Below are positions 1 to 11,760 of a stretch of DNA of 35,166 nucleotides, piece by piece. The notes under the pieces were generated by a model. The model ran no database searches, was not told where the DNA came from, and saw nothing but the letters and a program-made list of their open reading frames with translations. A program made the translations under genes and the position numbers. Where the stretch lies: NCBI GenBank assembly GCA_015680685.1, contig MNCI01006587.1, positions 558,967 through 594,132 of the forward strand, written 5' to 3'. The number at the start of each line of letters is the position of its first letter. Within the stretch, counting starts at the first letter, position 1. Origin of the DNA: Gnetum montanum. Its lineage: Eukaryota; Streptophyta; Gnetopsida; Gnetales; Gnetaceae.

Positions 1-1023
1 CATCGTGGAATGCCTGTAAATGATTTTGCGGATCAGCATTGTATCCCCCTTCAAACCGTGGGATGTTGTTCATGTCTAATCTTTTGATCCAGCTATCCTT
101 TAAATGCCTTGTGGGAATCCTAACTGCCTCCGTTATGTCAAGCATACTTTAGGTTGTGAGTAGGGGCTCATCATGGTCATCTCTTTTATGACACCTGTGA
201 TGTCTGCATTATTCCCTACTCTCCCTACGTCCTTGCCCTTGTCCTCTCTCTCGACTTTCCCATCGAGGTTTTTCATCCTTTTTACCTTTATCCTCACCTT
301 TATGTTCATGGTGGCTATGCCTAGATGTGGAAGGAGAGGGTGAGTGATGTGAAGAAGGGGAAGAAGAAGGGGAACCATCTCCGTGGTGATGTTTCTTACC
401 TTCTCTTCAGCTGCTACGGCCCTGATCATTGTGACGATCAAAGTGCCCGTTCTTAGCATGAGTGGTTGTTCCCTCTGTAAATAACTGGTGTTCACAGGCA
501 TCAGAATGAGGATATTTATCATTGATCGTAGGTTTTGATATCCTTCCTCCTCACCATCGTTAGGAGGGGGAACATCGTTTGTTAAAGAACCCGTGATAAG
601 GGGTTCTTCATCTTCTATTTCGCTAAGGACGTGTGGGGCTTTGTCCTTCGACCATGTATGTTGGCTCTCCTGCCTGAAGTCTCTCATACGTTGGACATCT
701 GTAGGATAATAATCCCTCATGTCAAAATCTTCTGCAACGTATTTAGCGAAATGCTCTTGCATGCCAATCTGTATGAAGGCACGGAAAAGCATGTGAGAGA
801 TTGATCGATCTGGGGGTAACACAATGTTACCTTGAAAATATCTCCACCACAGTTGTTCATCCTGATGGAGGACAAAAGTAAAATTAGGAATATACTCATC
901 AGGATAAGTATATGTCATCCTATATTTTTTAGGACTTGTTTGATTCTAGTTATCTTTTTTATCTTGCTGACTGTCTCATGTGTGGTCCTTAGGTGGTGAG
1001 TTGCTCTTATGAGAAGAAGGCAT
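1..1023 (-). pseudogene. gag pseudogene of element A (N-terminal half)
   Basis: The start is set at ATG 1023-1021 because the same MPSSHK-type start is found in D and E. The frame then meets TGA after 15 codons and a TAG further on; a clean frame restarts at ATG 918 (MTYTYPDEY). From there the conserved family segment follows, with the motifs LHQDEQLWW, GNIVLPPD and MRDYYPTDVQ. A frameshift after the motif GYQNLRS moves the rest into a hydrophobic-looking frame; in the correct frame this part is a His/Ser/Arg-rich linker. The capsid-like part lies beyond the left edge. Gag would form the particle that packages element RNA. The family resemblance rests on comparison among the copies in this window. 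Confidence 0.8.
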
Positions 1024-1142
1024 TTTGATTGGTGTGCTATTTCACCATTATATAAATTTTTTCTTGATTACCCCAAGTTTGTTAAGGCTCACAATGATGT
1101 GAGTGATATCCCTTATGTTCTATTTGGCACACAAGCACTTCA

Positions 1143-1160
1143 TCCCCAGCAACGGTGCCA
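1143..1160 (-). promoter_or_regulatory. Primer binding site of element A
   Basis: On the minus strand this reads TGGCACCGTTGCTGGGGA, one base from the inner LTR end. It differs at two positions from TGGCGCCGTTGCCGGGGA, the complement of the plant tRNA-Asp 3' end used by Athila-type elements. Confidence 0.85.
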
Positions 1161-1576
1161 ATGATGAGTGGCGAGGTACCCCTACACTCAACCATACGAA
1201 ACGAGCGTAGCATGCGAGATCTGGTCAAACTCCGTAGACTAAATGCCTAAACGCCCCATGGAACACTTGGGGTTAATCATTCATTGTCTTCCCAGACTTA
1301 CTTGTTTTTGTCACGGTGTATGGTTAAGTAAGTATGAGGTATATGATTTTTTTGGTCTTTTCTGGTTTTATGTCTTCTACACTAAGAGCAAAGGGTTGAG
1401 AAACTAACTAACTCTAACTAATGTCCTATGTCTAAATTAACTTGCATCAGCATCCATTCCCACTTACCGTACACACCCTGAACTATGCAACTGTGGCTAC
1501 CAAATGCTAATCGTTACTGGGATCACCACATGTAACGCACGTGCTCGAAGTGGTCGTATTGAGGCACCTAACTAGC

Positions 1577-1768
1577 CTAAGCGTGATGAGCAGCCGATTT
1601 CTTGACTAGCGGTACACACCCGTAGATGCTCGTAATCAAGTCATACTCATCCCACATTCTAGGAGACAAGGGTGAGAGAATCTAATCATGATGAGTAGCT
1701 GATTCCTTGGTTAGCTGTACACATTCTTCAATGCTCGTAACTAAGTCATACTCATGCCGCGCTAACAA
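1577..1768. repeat. Tandem duplication (period about 105 bp) in LTR of A
   Basis: A segment starting near GTGATGAGCAGCCGATT is repeated, with substitutions, about 105 bp further on as ATGATGAGTAGCTGATT. Both copies continue through similar ACACxxxCxxxxATGCTCGTAA and AAGTCATACTCAT stretches. The LTR of E, as far as it is present, shows one copy. Confidence 0.75.
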
Positions 1769-1935
1769 CAGGTAATAAATAACATGTAATAAAACCTATC
1801 CATGTACTGCAAGGTTTATCCACAAAGCTCATCTTTATTTCCATACACAACTTTTGTTTAGGTACAAAGCTGCTCGAATAAAGATCTGTTCACTTGGGGA
1901 CTCCTACTGCGAGCACATGGAAAAATATTCTATCT

Positions 1936-2143
1936 CTGGGGTGATCAATCTGCCAGAGCTTTGCTACTTCTAGCCTAGGATGAGAAATGAGGGGAGTGCC
2001 ACCTCTTATTTATAGATTTGGCAACGGACCATGATATTGCTGGGGTGATCAATCCACCAGAGCTTCGCTACTTCTAGCCTAGGATGAGAAATGAGGGGAG
2101 TGTCGCCTCTTATTTATAGATTTGGTGGCAGACCGCGATATCG
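1936..2143. repeat. Tandem duplication of the LTR core promoter in A (period 104 bp)
   Basis: Units 1936-2039 and 2040-2143 both begin CTGGGGTGATCAATC and both contain the TATAAATA box and the transcription-start side of the LTR. The two TATA boxes are exactly 104 bp apart. The copies differ by scattered substitutions, so the duplication is not very recent. Other LTRs in the window have one unit. Confidence 0.85.
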
Positions 2144-2221
2144 CGTATGCGATATTACAGGGGACGACGTGATATCGTGATGGCCGCGATATCGCGGTGG
2201 ATGCGATATCACATCTCATCA

Positions 2222-2983
2222 ATGGCTTATTCCTAATGATTTGCAAATAGATTAGGAGACTCCTAGGATCAATTCTTTTCTTTGGAAGGTGACCAACCTT
2301 AATCCAATTAGAGACTTCATGGGTTAACATAATAATGTGGATCCTTGAAGGCATTTGATTTGAAGGGGCCTCGAAAGATTGTGTAGAGGATGGGGGAGAA
2401 GCAGGGCCATCGGTTTCTATGTTTGTGAGGGCTTTGTAGGATTGTTGGTTTAGAAGAAGGGTCTTTTTTGGGGTTTATTTTCTAAACCACTTAGCTAAGA
2501 AGCCAATTGTAAGTTAACATCCCTAGTGGCATTGCATTACTGTGATGGGGCTAGAATTTCACCCTACATCAATGGAGTAGGTGGTAATTGAGTTGAGAGT
2601 TGAGGGACATATGTAGAAGGATGAGGGGGGTAATGAGGGAATGGGGATTTCCCTCTTAGAGATTAGACTTTGTAGTATTGAGGAGGGTAGTAGTGATGTT
2701 GGAATGAAGTGTGATTGGAAGAGTCATGCGGAGAAATGGGTTTCTGAACATAGTATCCATATCGATTAGGCTACCAGTAAGGGTACTATTGCCTTGGTGA
2801 TGGCATTCCCCACAACTATGGGTGCTACCATTGATGGTACTACTCATAAGATTGTGGTGAAGCTCCACTCAGATAGTAGGCTTGTTGTTGGTGGAACTAC
2901 CTAGGGTTGCCTTGAGGATAAGCTAACCTTTTGGGTGCTTGCCTTCTTGCCAATCTAGGATTTAGAGCATACACCCTAGACTC
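2222..2983 (-). pseudogene. gag-PR linker and start of PR of element B (broken)
   Basis: Minus-strand reading gives a Tyr/Pro/Gln-rich low-complexity stretch with several stops, then a segment matching the region just before the protease in C and E (motifs MLTHEVSNWIKVGHLPKK and LIYLQIIRNKP). The protease catalytic motif is cut off by the insertion of A at 2221/2222. The 2079-2354 reading frame is a fusion of this segment with LTR sequence of A and is not a gene. Confidence 0.7.
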
Positions 2984-4871
2984 CTACAAGTATGACATAA
3001 TGAGATAACATCCCTTAGGATGTTCATAGTGGTAGATGTCACGTCCACCATTATCATCTAATATGGAGTCCACAACCTCCTTTACTACAACAGCCTTACC
3101 CTTATCCCTTTGGTGGGCACGTTCAACTTCCTTTCTTCTCCTGCGATCATGATCACTACTTTGCTCTTTGGATTCCTCTGCTATTTTCAAAGTAGTTTGG
3201 AACTTCCCATCCAAAGAGTCCCATATTTTTTCTACCTTAGTTGAAATTTTGAAAATAAACTTTTGAATAGGTAAGGTCTTTCGTTGTACCGCTTCATCAA
3301 GTGGTGCCCCCTCCTCATTTTCACAAAACTGGACTTTCCGTTTGTGGATGGAAGGGTCCTGATTATATTCTTCTACATTTTCCCTTTTTCTCAACTCTTC
3401 CTCTTCTTTGACAACCTACTCTATTAGCCTTTAAATTTGATGGACCCTTAATTTTAGAAGTCTCCCTTGGACATAGACCCTAATATTTTTCCTCATTTTT
3501 GTGTGGAGCCCATCTATGATATGGCTAGGCTACTCCCATTGAGAATAACCATGGCTAGGGCATCGGTGCAAGAGAGAATAGTAGCTATCCATGGTTGCAT
3601 CCAAGGTTTCATGTATTCCTTATTTCCAACCTTGGATCTTCTTTCTCAGGTTGGTCACTTGGGAGTATGTTTGATACTTTTCATTGAAGAACTCAAGCAT
3701 CATACTCCATCGATGAATTGATTTCGGCTCCAAAGACCAGTACCAACTCTTAGCTTTTTTGATTAGTGTCCTTGGGAATAGCTTTAACTTTTACCATTTG
3801 TTATTGATGTTTTGTAAGGCATAGGCGTCATGAAAGGCTTAAAGATGATTTTGTGGATCTGAGTTGTATTCCTCCCTCAAACTTGGGAATGTTGTTCATA
3901 TCCAATCATTTAATTCTGCTATATTTCACATGCCTTGTTGGGATTCTCATGGCCTCTACAATGTTTAACATGTTTCTTGTTGCAAGAAAAGACTCATCAT
4001 GGTCATAGCCTCTATGATGGCCATGCCCTCTACTACCCCTTTCATGGTGTTAGGCCTCCCTTGATTGCCCACACCATTGATCTCTACTAGTCTAATGAAC
4101 CATATGATCATCTTTATCTCGCCAGTCACCTCCATCATGGTCATGTCCTCTACAGCTTTAGTTAGAGCTAGAGGAGAAAGTAGAGGATGTTGAAGGTGAA
4201 GAAGAGGAAGGAGAGCTAGCACTAGCATGGTTCCTACTACCCCCTCTTCTTCAGTCATAGCCATGATCATCATGTCTATCCACATTCCTGCCTTGACTCC
4301 CACCTCTGGAGTCCCCAAGATCATGGGACCCATTCTTGTCTAAACCAGAATTATTTATAGTAGATTGTAAATTCTAGTTTAGGCCCCCTTCATCAAGCCA
4401 AGGGAAGGAAAAGTCAGTGAATTAAGAATCCCAAGAAAATGGATCCTCTCCTTCTTTTTGGCCAAGTAAGAAGAAGGGGTTATTGAACCGTTTCCCCTTT
4501 GATGCTTTGTGATGCCTCTCCTATTGCAAATCTCTTTTGTGTTGTGCCTTAGTGGGATGATAGTTATAATAGTCATGGTCCTACATAACATATTCAACAT
4601 TGAGCCTCTAGTTTCCCAACCTCTTAAGAGTTTGGATTAGCATTTCTAGAACTGATCGATTAGGTGGTAACACAATGTTGCCCTCCATGTTCCTCCACTG
4701 TAGCTATTCATCTTGATGCAGGATGAAGGTGAAGTTTAGCACATGCTCATCAAGATGAGTATATACTACTCTACATTGTTGGGGCACTGGCCAACTTGAC
4801 CCCCCATGTCTTTGTTGATTGGATGTATGCTCGAATGATGATAGAGAATTAGTCCTATGAGAAGAAGTCAT
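2984..4871 (-). pseudogene. gag pseudogene of element B
   Basis: The start ATG is at 4871-4869 (MTSSHRTN), matching the MPSSHK-type starts of A, D and E. The N-terminal family domain is heavily damaged. The middle part is rich in Arg, Gly, His and Asp (RGHDHD-like). The C-terminal part (frame 2984-3394) has the conserved NQDPSxHKR, LPIQKF and WDSLDGKF motifs and ends near YHYEHPKGC, the counterpart of the Cys/His motif in E. Many stops and frameshifts are present. The assignment rests on alignment by eye with C, D and E. Confidence 0.75.
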
Positions 4872-5002
4872 TTTAGCATTGAAAAGAAGAAAGTATGCTT
4901 ACTACTATTATTCTTATTCTTAATGATTGCAACTTTAAAGTTTGTTACAACATCTTTAAATAATTTTACCAGGTTCTAGATAGCACATGTAGCTAAATAA
5001 AG

Positions 5003-5020
5003 TCCTTGGAAAGAGTGCCA
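5003..5020 (-). promoter_or_regulatory. Diverged primer binding site of element B
   Basis: The minus strand reads TGGCACTCTTTCCAAGGA, one base from the LTR. The position and the TGGC start fit a PBS, but it matches tRNA-Asp less well than the other copies. Confidence 0.6.
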
Positions 5021-5021
5021 A

Positions 5022-5849
5022 TGATGAGCAACGATCAATCCCTACATCCAATCCAACCATATGAATCACTAACATTCACTAAGCAATCTAGTTGAATTTT
5101 GTAGATTTTAGTTCTCCAAGTACACTAGGTATAGGAAGTGAATATTAAGGATTTGATCATTGTCTTGCTAGTTTCACTTATGAAATGCAAAGTTATGGTT
5201 AAGTCTCACTGAGGCACATGATTTTTATCATTTTGTCTTTTTCACTAGATTTCTCTAAGTTTTGGAAATAAAGTAAATTTGATATTTAATTCAATTAATT
5301 TAATAACTAGCTAGCAGTTAACTAATCCTACCATAAGCATCCATTTTCACTTTCTATACACATCCTAAACACGTTGTAACGCTACTAGTCTACCAAGCAT
5401 TAGGTGCTATCGAGATTACCAAGTGTAACGTATGCTCGAGGTGGTTGTACTTATTTTTGTTATTTAATCAATATTAATTACTTAAATAAAATTCATTAAA
5501 GTCAAGTGCATGAATAATAAATGCATAAGAAAAACATTAATCTATTCAAAGTGCTATAAGGTTTGATCAAAAAAGCCTATCTTTATTGTCATTTACACTA
5601 AGGTGCTCAAGTATATTAGTGCTTGAATAAAGATCCATACACTTTCCAACTTCTATTGTAGGCACTTAGAAGATATTCTAGCTCTAGAGAAAACAAACTA
5701 CAAGAGCTTCACTAACAACTAAGGAATGGAAGTGTTTGGATTGTGCACCCAAGTGCTATGATTATAGGTAGGTACACATCCTGTGATATGAAATATTTGA
5801 TAATGTAGCATGTGCTACAATATCAAGGCTCTGATATCATAACTAGTGA
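5022..5849 (-). repeat. 5' LTR of element B
   Basis: It starts TGATGAGCAAC beside the PBS and can be followed through shared landmarks (GGTTAAGT, CACATCCTAAAC, ACCAAGTGTAACG, AAGGTTTGATC, GCTTGAATAAAGATCC). The outer end is degenerate (CTAGTGA in place of a CATCA-type end); 5849 is inferred from its distance to GATATCAT, compared with the C LTR. Confidence 0.75.
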
Positions 5850-6935
5850 AGAATATGATTTATTAGAGATTATCTCTTTCATGTTTTCCAAGAAGTCATT
5901 AAAAAAGTTTCTCTTGATAAAAATATTAATAAAGGTATGATTCATATTCTTCCTAAGAGCGGAGATATTTAATATATTGGTAATTAGAAGCTTATTACTC
6001 TTCTTAATAATACTTATAAAATTTTAGCTAAATGCATGGCTTCTTAAATTCAAAAGATTATTGGATATATCATTAGACCTAATTGGATTGGTTTGGTTAA
6101 AGGTAAGTGTATCTTAAATAATGTTATTGCAACTTGGGAAAGAATGTAGTGGGCTTCTAATACTAACCAAGACATTGCATTTTTTAAGTTAGATTATGCC
6201 AAAGCTTATGATAGGATTGAATGGAATTTCATTATTTCTTATCTCTATAAACTAGAATTTGGTGATTATTTAATGTAACTTATTCATACATTGGTCACTA
6301 ATGCTAATGGTTAAGTTGATACTAATTTTGGATTAATTTACTTCTCTTCTCTTCAATAGTTAGTTTGTCATAATTGTCCTCTAATTCCTATGATTTATTA
6401 TTAATGTAGATTTTTTTTCACATAATTTACATTATGATTTACAAAGGAATTTTATTAAGAGAATTTCAATTGATGATCAAGGTGCAAAATTTATTAACAT
6501 GCATTTTGTAGACAACTCTTTGTTTGTGATCAACAATTCTTTGCGGTATATCAATACCCTTATAGCTAGAGTTGAGGATTACTACATGTTATCTAGATCT
6601 TAGATTAATTAACAAAAACATGTTGTCTATTGTAATGGTAAGATCGATGAGTGGATTGCTCTCAAGCCTTGAAATCCTCAAAAAAATCTTATCTTCAAAA
6701 TTTTAGAAATAATTTTTTATTTTGAGCCTACTCTAATTATTTTGGGAGATTATGTGATTAATAAAATTGAAAAAGCTTAATAAATGGAAAAAAAAAAATC
6801 TTACCCTTGCTGGAATGTTTTAGTTACTAAGAAAATGTTTCCATCAATTCATGTTTATTAATCCAATTGCTGGGCTTCTTCTAAAACTTCTTATGATAGA
6901 ATTGATCATATTATCCATTGATTTTGTTTGTCTGC
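5850..6935 (+). pseudogene. LINE (L1-type) reverse transcriptase, first part
   Basis: The plus-strand frame from 5937 shows motifs of plant L1-type ORF2: LPKSGD, LITLLNNTYKILAKCMA, IIRPNWIGLVKG, DIAFFKLDYAKAYDRIEW. After a frameshift it continues with a degraded catalytic box HFVDNSLF, where FADD-like is expected. Many in-frame TAA and TAG codons make it non-functional. The part up to ORF1 and the endonuclease is not seen; element B occupies the left side. Element C interrupts the frame at 6935/6936, and the reading resumes at 24029. This is the oldest recognisable layer in the window, judging by its decay. Confidence 0.85.
6931..6935. repeat. TSD of element C (left copy, tctgc)
   Basis: tctgc precedes the LTR start TGATGAGC; the right copy after the other LTR is tctac (24029-24033), one mismatch. 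Confidence 0.8.
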
Positions 6936-8003
<1,068 letters not shown>

Positions 8004-8016
8004 TACCCCCACGACT
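8004..8016 (-). promoter_or_regulatory. Polypurine tract of element C
   Basis: The minus strand reads AGTCGTGGGGGTA immediately before the 3' LTR. Position and G-richness fit the plus-strand primer site. The same AGTCGTGGGG core recurs at 8584-8594 and 9926-9935. Confidence 0.7.
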
Positions 8017-8392
8017 GAATGAAAACTTATCCTCGAGTTCCTTACAAAATATTGGGGAGGTATGGGATTATTGACTAATTAACAACTGATTGTGGAATGG
8101 GATGATAGACTTGACATGCCCAATGAACAAATTAACAAGCATATTACAACATTAGTGTTCATGACCATTGTGGTGAACACTTGTACATAAATGATATCCA
8201 AGAATTTATTTGGTAGCTTGAAGAGAAAGAGAGAGAAAGAAGATGAAGTGTGTTGCCACAAATGCTAAGATTGCACCTTCCATTGTTTATCCATAGCCAC
8301 ACCACCAAACTTGCCCCTTTAGTAACCACTCCAGTTCTGGTCCATCCTGCATGCTTCCTCCAAGCCCAATCCATTGTTTGTATGATCGTCAT

Positions 8393-8452
8393 CTGCACAC
8401 ACAACATAGTCACAAATGAGCAAGGATAGATAATCCACAATGCATTTGATAC
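8393..8452 (-). other. Intron-like segment, 60 nt, conserved in C, D and F
   Basis: On the minus strand GGCAAG is followed by GTATCA and the segment ends TTGTGTGTGCAG, directly before ATG. The interior has a CTTGCTCAT stretch, which is CTTGCTAATAT in D and F and resembles a plant branch point. The same segment in F (34735-34794) keeps both borders; D (18293-18353) keeps the donor but not the acceptor. Splicing is inferred, and 60 nt is very short for a plant intron. Confidence 0.4.
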
Positions 8453-9953
8453 CTTGCCTTGATATGAAGCACATTTGCTAAGTTGTGGTTATGGCAGAAA
8501 CTAGTTTAGAGATTTATCACTGGTGACTACCCAAGGTGTAGGGGTTAGGTGAATAGTAGAAAATTGAAAAATTTGTGCCAGGGCCCCCACGACTAAGAGA
8601 GAACCTCTAGTAGGTATAAGATGGAAAAATATGATGATCAAGAAAGATGGGAAAAGTAGGAATGGTAACACCAATAAAATGGATGCCATGGATGGAGATG
8701 AAACAAGAAATGATTGATTGCAAGAAATGTTTAAGGAAAAGAACTTAACAATTTCACCAAAAAAGAATGCTAGTGAGTCCTCCCCAAAGTAGGCTCATGC
8801 CTTTCATGCCTTGACAAACCCATAAACCAAAGAGTCTATAGGCTCTAGAAATGTCATTTAGAAGCAAGAGCTAAAGACTTACCCATAAGAATTCATGAAA
8901 GAAAAATAATGCATCAACCTAGAAGTTGACTAATGATAAAACCGACAATGAGGTGGAAAATGGAAAGAAAGATGGAGAGGAGAGAATGGAATGGAATCCC
9001 AAGAACAAGGTTGTGTAAAGTCCCTTGTGTACTTTATGGTTAATGTAACTGAGTAAAACTCATCCCAAATCCAAACTCAAACCAACCATATTCAGTGACC
9101 TCGCATCAATACACTTGGCCAATCCATCCTCTTAAAGCAACAAGAATGCCTCCACAAAGAGTGACCACCATCCCAAGGAGAGCGAGATGGAGAAGTAGGA
9201 AGCGAGAAAGGGCCTTAGTTAGAGAGAGCCTTCAAGCATGGGTAACATGTCTTTCTAGTTCCATAACCAATGCTTGTAGCCCATATTGCTTTATTATGTC
9301 TAAGGGGTGTGCTTTGAATTCTCACTTTTTTTGCATAAGAACCACACCATGCAAAGACTTATTTTTATTCACTCAGCTTCCTGATATTTGAACAATGTTA
9401 GAATCGTGAAAAACCCAAGAAAAAGCATCCAAGCACCCAAGAGAATGGCTAGCACAAATGCATCGAATCCCCTTGAAGTCACACTCTTTTCATCCTTTGA
9501 GTCTTTCCTTGGTTTGAAAAATACCTAGCCACTAATTCATTAACAAGTTTACTTAGAAAAAGGGGATTGTATAGTTCCAAGCCAAATGAGATCATAGAGT
9601 TGTATGGATGAGTGGATGACGTGGACTCATTGCCTATTTTACCAAAAGAACCATACCTTAATATCAACATCATAATTCAAAGGTAAAAAATAAACATTAG
9701 CAAGTAATATGCTATAATTCAATCCACCATCATTAGCACTTATTGGATGATGAATAAAAGTGAATCAAGCAAACAAAGAAATAGTAAAAATATGAATGAT
9801 GGTGTAAATCAAAAATAAAAAAATTTGGAAAAATGTGTAAAAAAAATATGTAAAATAAAAAATGTGTAAAACAAAAATTCAAAAAGAACTAAGGGCCTAT
9901 AATGGTTGGCATAGGTGGCCATCTACCCCACGACTGAGTTGGAAGGAGGAGAT

Positions 9954-11341
9954 CTAAAATAGTGAGAAAGGTTGTCCAAAAATAGAGGTAGGATGTGTGT
10001 TGGATATTCTAAGCTCATGGAAAGGTTTGGTTTGTTGCACATTGATCAGCAGCTTCTTGTTTGGGCTCTCAAGTTTGTATATTGTCATGGCCCCTGAAGG
10101 AAAAGTTGCATAAATAATATAAGGTCCTTCCCACAGTGTTTGAAATTTAGTACGTTGTGGCACATGTGTGGGATTCTAGTAGAGAACCTTATCTATTGAT
10201 TGATATTTAAGTTTCCTAATTCTTAGGTAATGATGCTGTTTATTGAATGCCTTGTGAAATTCGTTAGATGACAGGGCAGCTAGTCAGTTTTCATCTAGTA
10301 AGTTAAGGGTTACCAACCATTGTTTATGTGCTAGATCAAGGTCAAGGCTGAGGTCACATGTCGTGGATAGTGAACAAAGCTCAGTTTGAATGGGAAGTGT
10401 TGGTAATTTACCATATGCTAACTCATATTGAGAGTAGCTTTTAGGGAGTTTCCATGTGGAGCGGTATGCCCAAAGGGCATTATTCAATTTGGTGCTCTAG
10501 TCTCACCTAAACTTGCTAATAGTTCTTGTCAATATTTTCATAATCTCCTAGTTGGTGACTTTGGCTTGACTGTTCACTTGGTAATGGTATGGTGTTGTCA
10601 GTTTGTGTTCAACCCCTAAGTGTTGCATTAATTTCTAAAAATTTGCACTTGTGAAGTGTGTACCATTATCTAAAATAAGTGCACCAGGCACACCAAACTT
10701 GTTTATGATTTTTTGTTGAACAAATCATGTAGCTATAGATGATGTATAATCCTTAGCAGTAGCTTCTTTGGTCCATTTTGTTAGGTAATCAACAACAACA
10801 ACAACAATATAAGCTTTTCCATTGGAAATTGGTGTAATTGGCCCCATAAAATCAATTCCCCAAATATCAAAGGGTTCTAACAATTGGATCCATTATTGCA
10901 GACCCTCCATTCTAGCAGTTATTCCCCCATCACATTGACAGCGCTCACAAGATTGGATGAATTGATGGGCATCTCGAAACAATGTATGCCAATAATATCC
11001 TGCAAGTAAGATCTTGATGGCCATTCGTCTCCTAACGTAATGGCCCCCATAAGGACCCTCATGAGCATCTTGGAGAACTTGCAATTGATCTATATTGGGA
11101 ACACACCATCGAACCAAGCCATCAGGACACACTTTGTAAAGTTGCCCATTGATCTCCATAAAGTACTTAGCTTGGTGAGGAAATTTTTGTTTTTTCTTAA
11201 GGTTTAACTCTTGTGGTAATTGTTGGGTGAGGAGATAGGTAAGAATGCTACTGTACCAGTTTGTCTCCATGGGTGATTGATTATTCACTACACCAGCAAA
11301 GAGGAATTCATTAGGAAAATAATTAGAAATTGGATACTCAT
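9954..11341 (-). pseudogene. Integrase of element C (broken)
   Basis: Integrase would insert the cDNA into the host chromosome. Reading from 11341 downward, the N-terminal HHCC zinc finger is visible (HEGPYGGH, then CERCQ). Next comes the core with first Asp in IWGIDFMGP and second Asp in LILDNGTHF. The third acidic residue of the D,D-35-E triad is replaced: the motif reads NSQAKVTN, with Lys where Glu is expected. The C-terminal part keeps VPQRTKFQTLWEGPYII (GPY/F-type module) and ends at 9954. Several in-frame stops interrupt the core. It follows RNase H, the gypsy domain order. No chromodomain is seen. Confidence 0.88.
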
Positions 11342-11357
11342 CCTCTTTGTTGTCCCA

Positions 11358-11760
11358 TCACAATTGAGATAAATGATCAGCAACTACGTTCTCAATGCCT
11401 TTATGATCGATCATCGTAAGATCGAACTCTTGAAAGATTACAAGCCATCGTATGATACGAGGGCTTACCATTGGCTTATTCATGAGGAACCTTATTGCAC
11501 TATGATCTATATGTATATATACTTTATATCCCAATACATAGTGTCTAAACTTTTCTAGTGCAAACACTACAACCATTAATTCCTTCTCTGTGGTAGTGTA
11601 GTTAAGTTGTGCACCAGTGATACTTCTACTTGCACAGTGGATGTAATAAAGACACTATTGGTCATCTAATTATGTAAGTATGGCTCCTAAGGCATAGTTG
11701 GACATGTCAGTCATGATATGGAATGGTTTGGACCAATCAGGAGCTTGTAGAATGGGTGTT
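11358..11760 (-). pseudogene. RNase H of element C (broken)
   Basis: This is the gypsy-type RNase H that would remove RNA from the RNA:DNA hybrid. It shows the start FHIMTDMSNYALGAIL with the first Asp kept, and further on FALEKFRHYVLGYKVYIH, IDHSAIRFLMNKP with the last Asp kept, and FQEFDLTMIDHKG near the end. At least one stop and a frame break separate the two halves (frames 11670-12041 and 11358-11576). It lies between RT and integrase, as in other Ty3/gypsy elements. Confidence 0.88.

Larger units (their letters stand above)
1..2221 (-). mobile_element. Element A: Athila/Tat-type gypsy retrotransposon, 5' part only
   Basis: Read on the minus strand, this stretch has the order LTR, PBS, gag start, then runs off the left edge. 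The LTR end at 2221 adjoins sequence that belongs to the gag-PR region of another element (B), so A was inserted into B. The flanking 5 bp on this side are atggc at 2222-2226; the matching copy would lie outside the window. A is closest to element E in gag and LTR sequence. Confidence 0.85.
1162..2221 (-). repeat. 5' LTR of element A
   Basis: The 1060-bp LTR has short inverted ends (plus strand starts TGATGAG, ends CTCATCA) and lies next to the PBS. It contains two TATAAATA boxes on the minus strand (2007-2014 and 2111-2118) and a cluster of GATATC palindromes at 2130-2215. It is longer than the D LTRs (812 and 874 bp) mainly because of two internal tandem duplications. Confidence 0.88.
2222..5849 (-). 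mobile_element. Element B: diverged member of the same gypsy family, 5' part
   Basis: Minus-strand order is 5' LTR (5849-5022), PBS, gag, Y/P-rich linker and the segment leading into PR, where element A interrupts it. The rest would lie left of A, outside the window. B is the most decayed copy of the family here: its PBS and LTR ends are altered and stops are frequent. Its right end abuts LINE sequence, so B probably also sits in the LINE. Confidence 0.8.
8004..9953 (-). other. 3' non-coding module of element C between INT and 3' LTR
   Basis: About 1.95 kb lies between the integrase stop and the 3' LTR. No convincing protein is seen on either strand. Homologous sequence is present in D (17932-19404) and F (about 34485-35166), with shared landmarks such as GTGTTCATGAC, GTCCTCCCCAAAG and AGGCTCATGCC. 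It has a pyrimidine-rich stretch on the minus strand near 8222-8245, an intron-like segment at 8393-8452 and PPT-like motifs at both ends. Tat/Athila elements often carry an extra region here, sometimes with an env-like or antisense ORF; I could not identify one. Confidence 0.7.

Noticed and set aside
2079-2354. Minus-strand frame that joins LTR and PR-leader sequence
   Set aside because: It crosses the border between A and B and arises from the insertion; no sign of a real fusion gene.
5850-6935. Group II intron or bacterial RT as the source of the RT motifs
   Set aside because: The motif set (KILAKCMA, IIRPNxxGxVKG, LDYAKAYDRIEW) and the later zf-RVT-like region fit plant L1-type LINEs.
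9095-9391. Plus-strand frame of 98 codons in the 3' module of C
   Set aside because: It is antisense to the element, not conserved as a frame in D, and has no recognisable motif.
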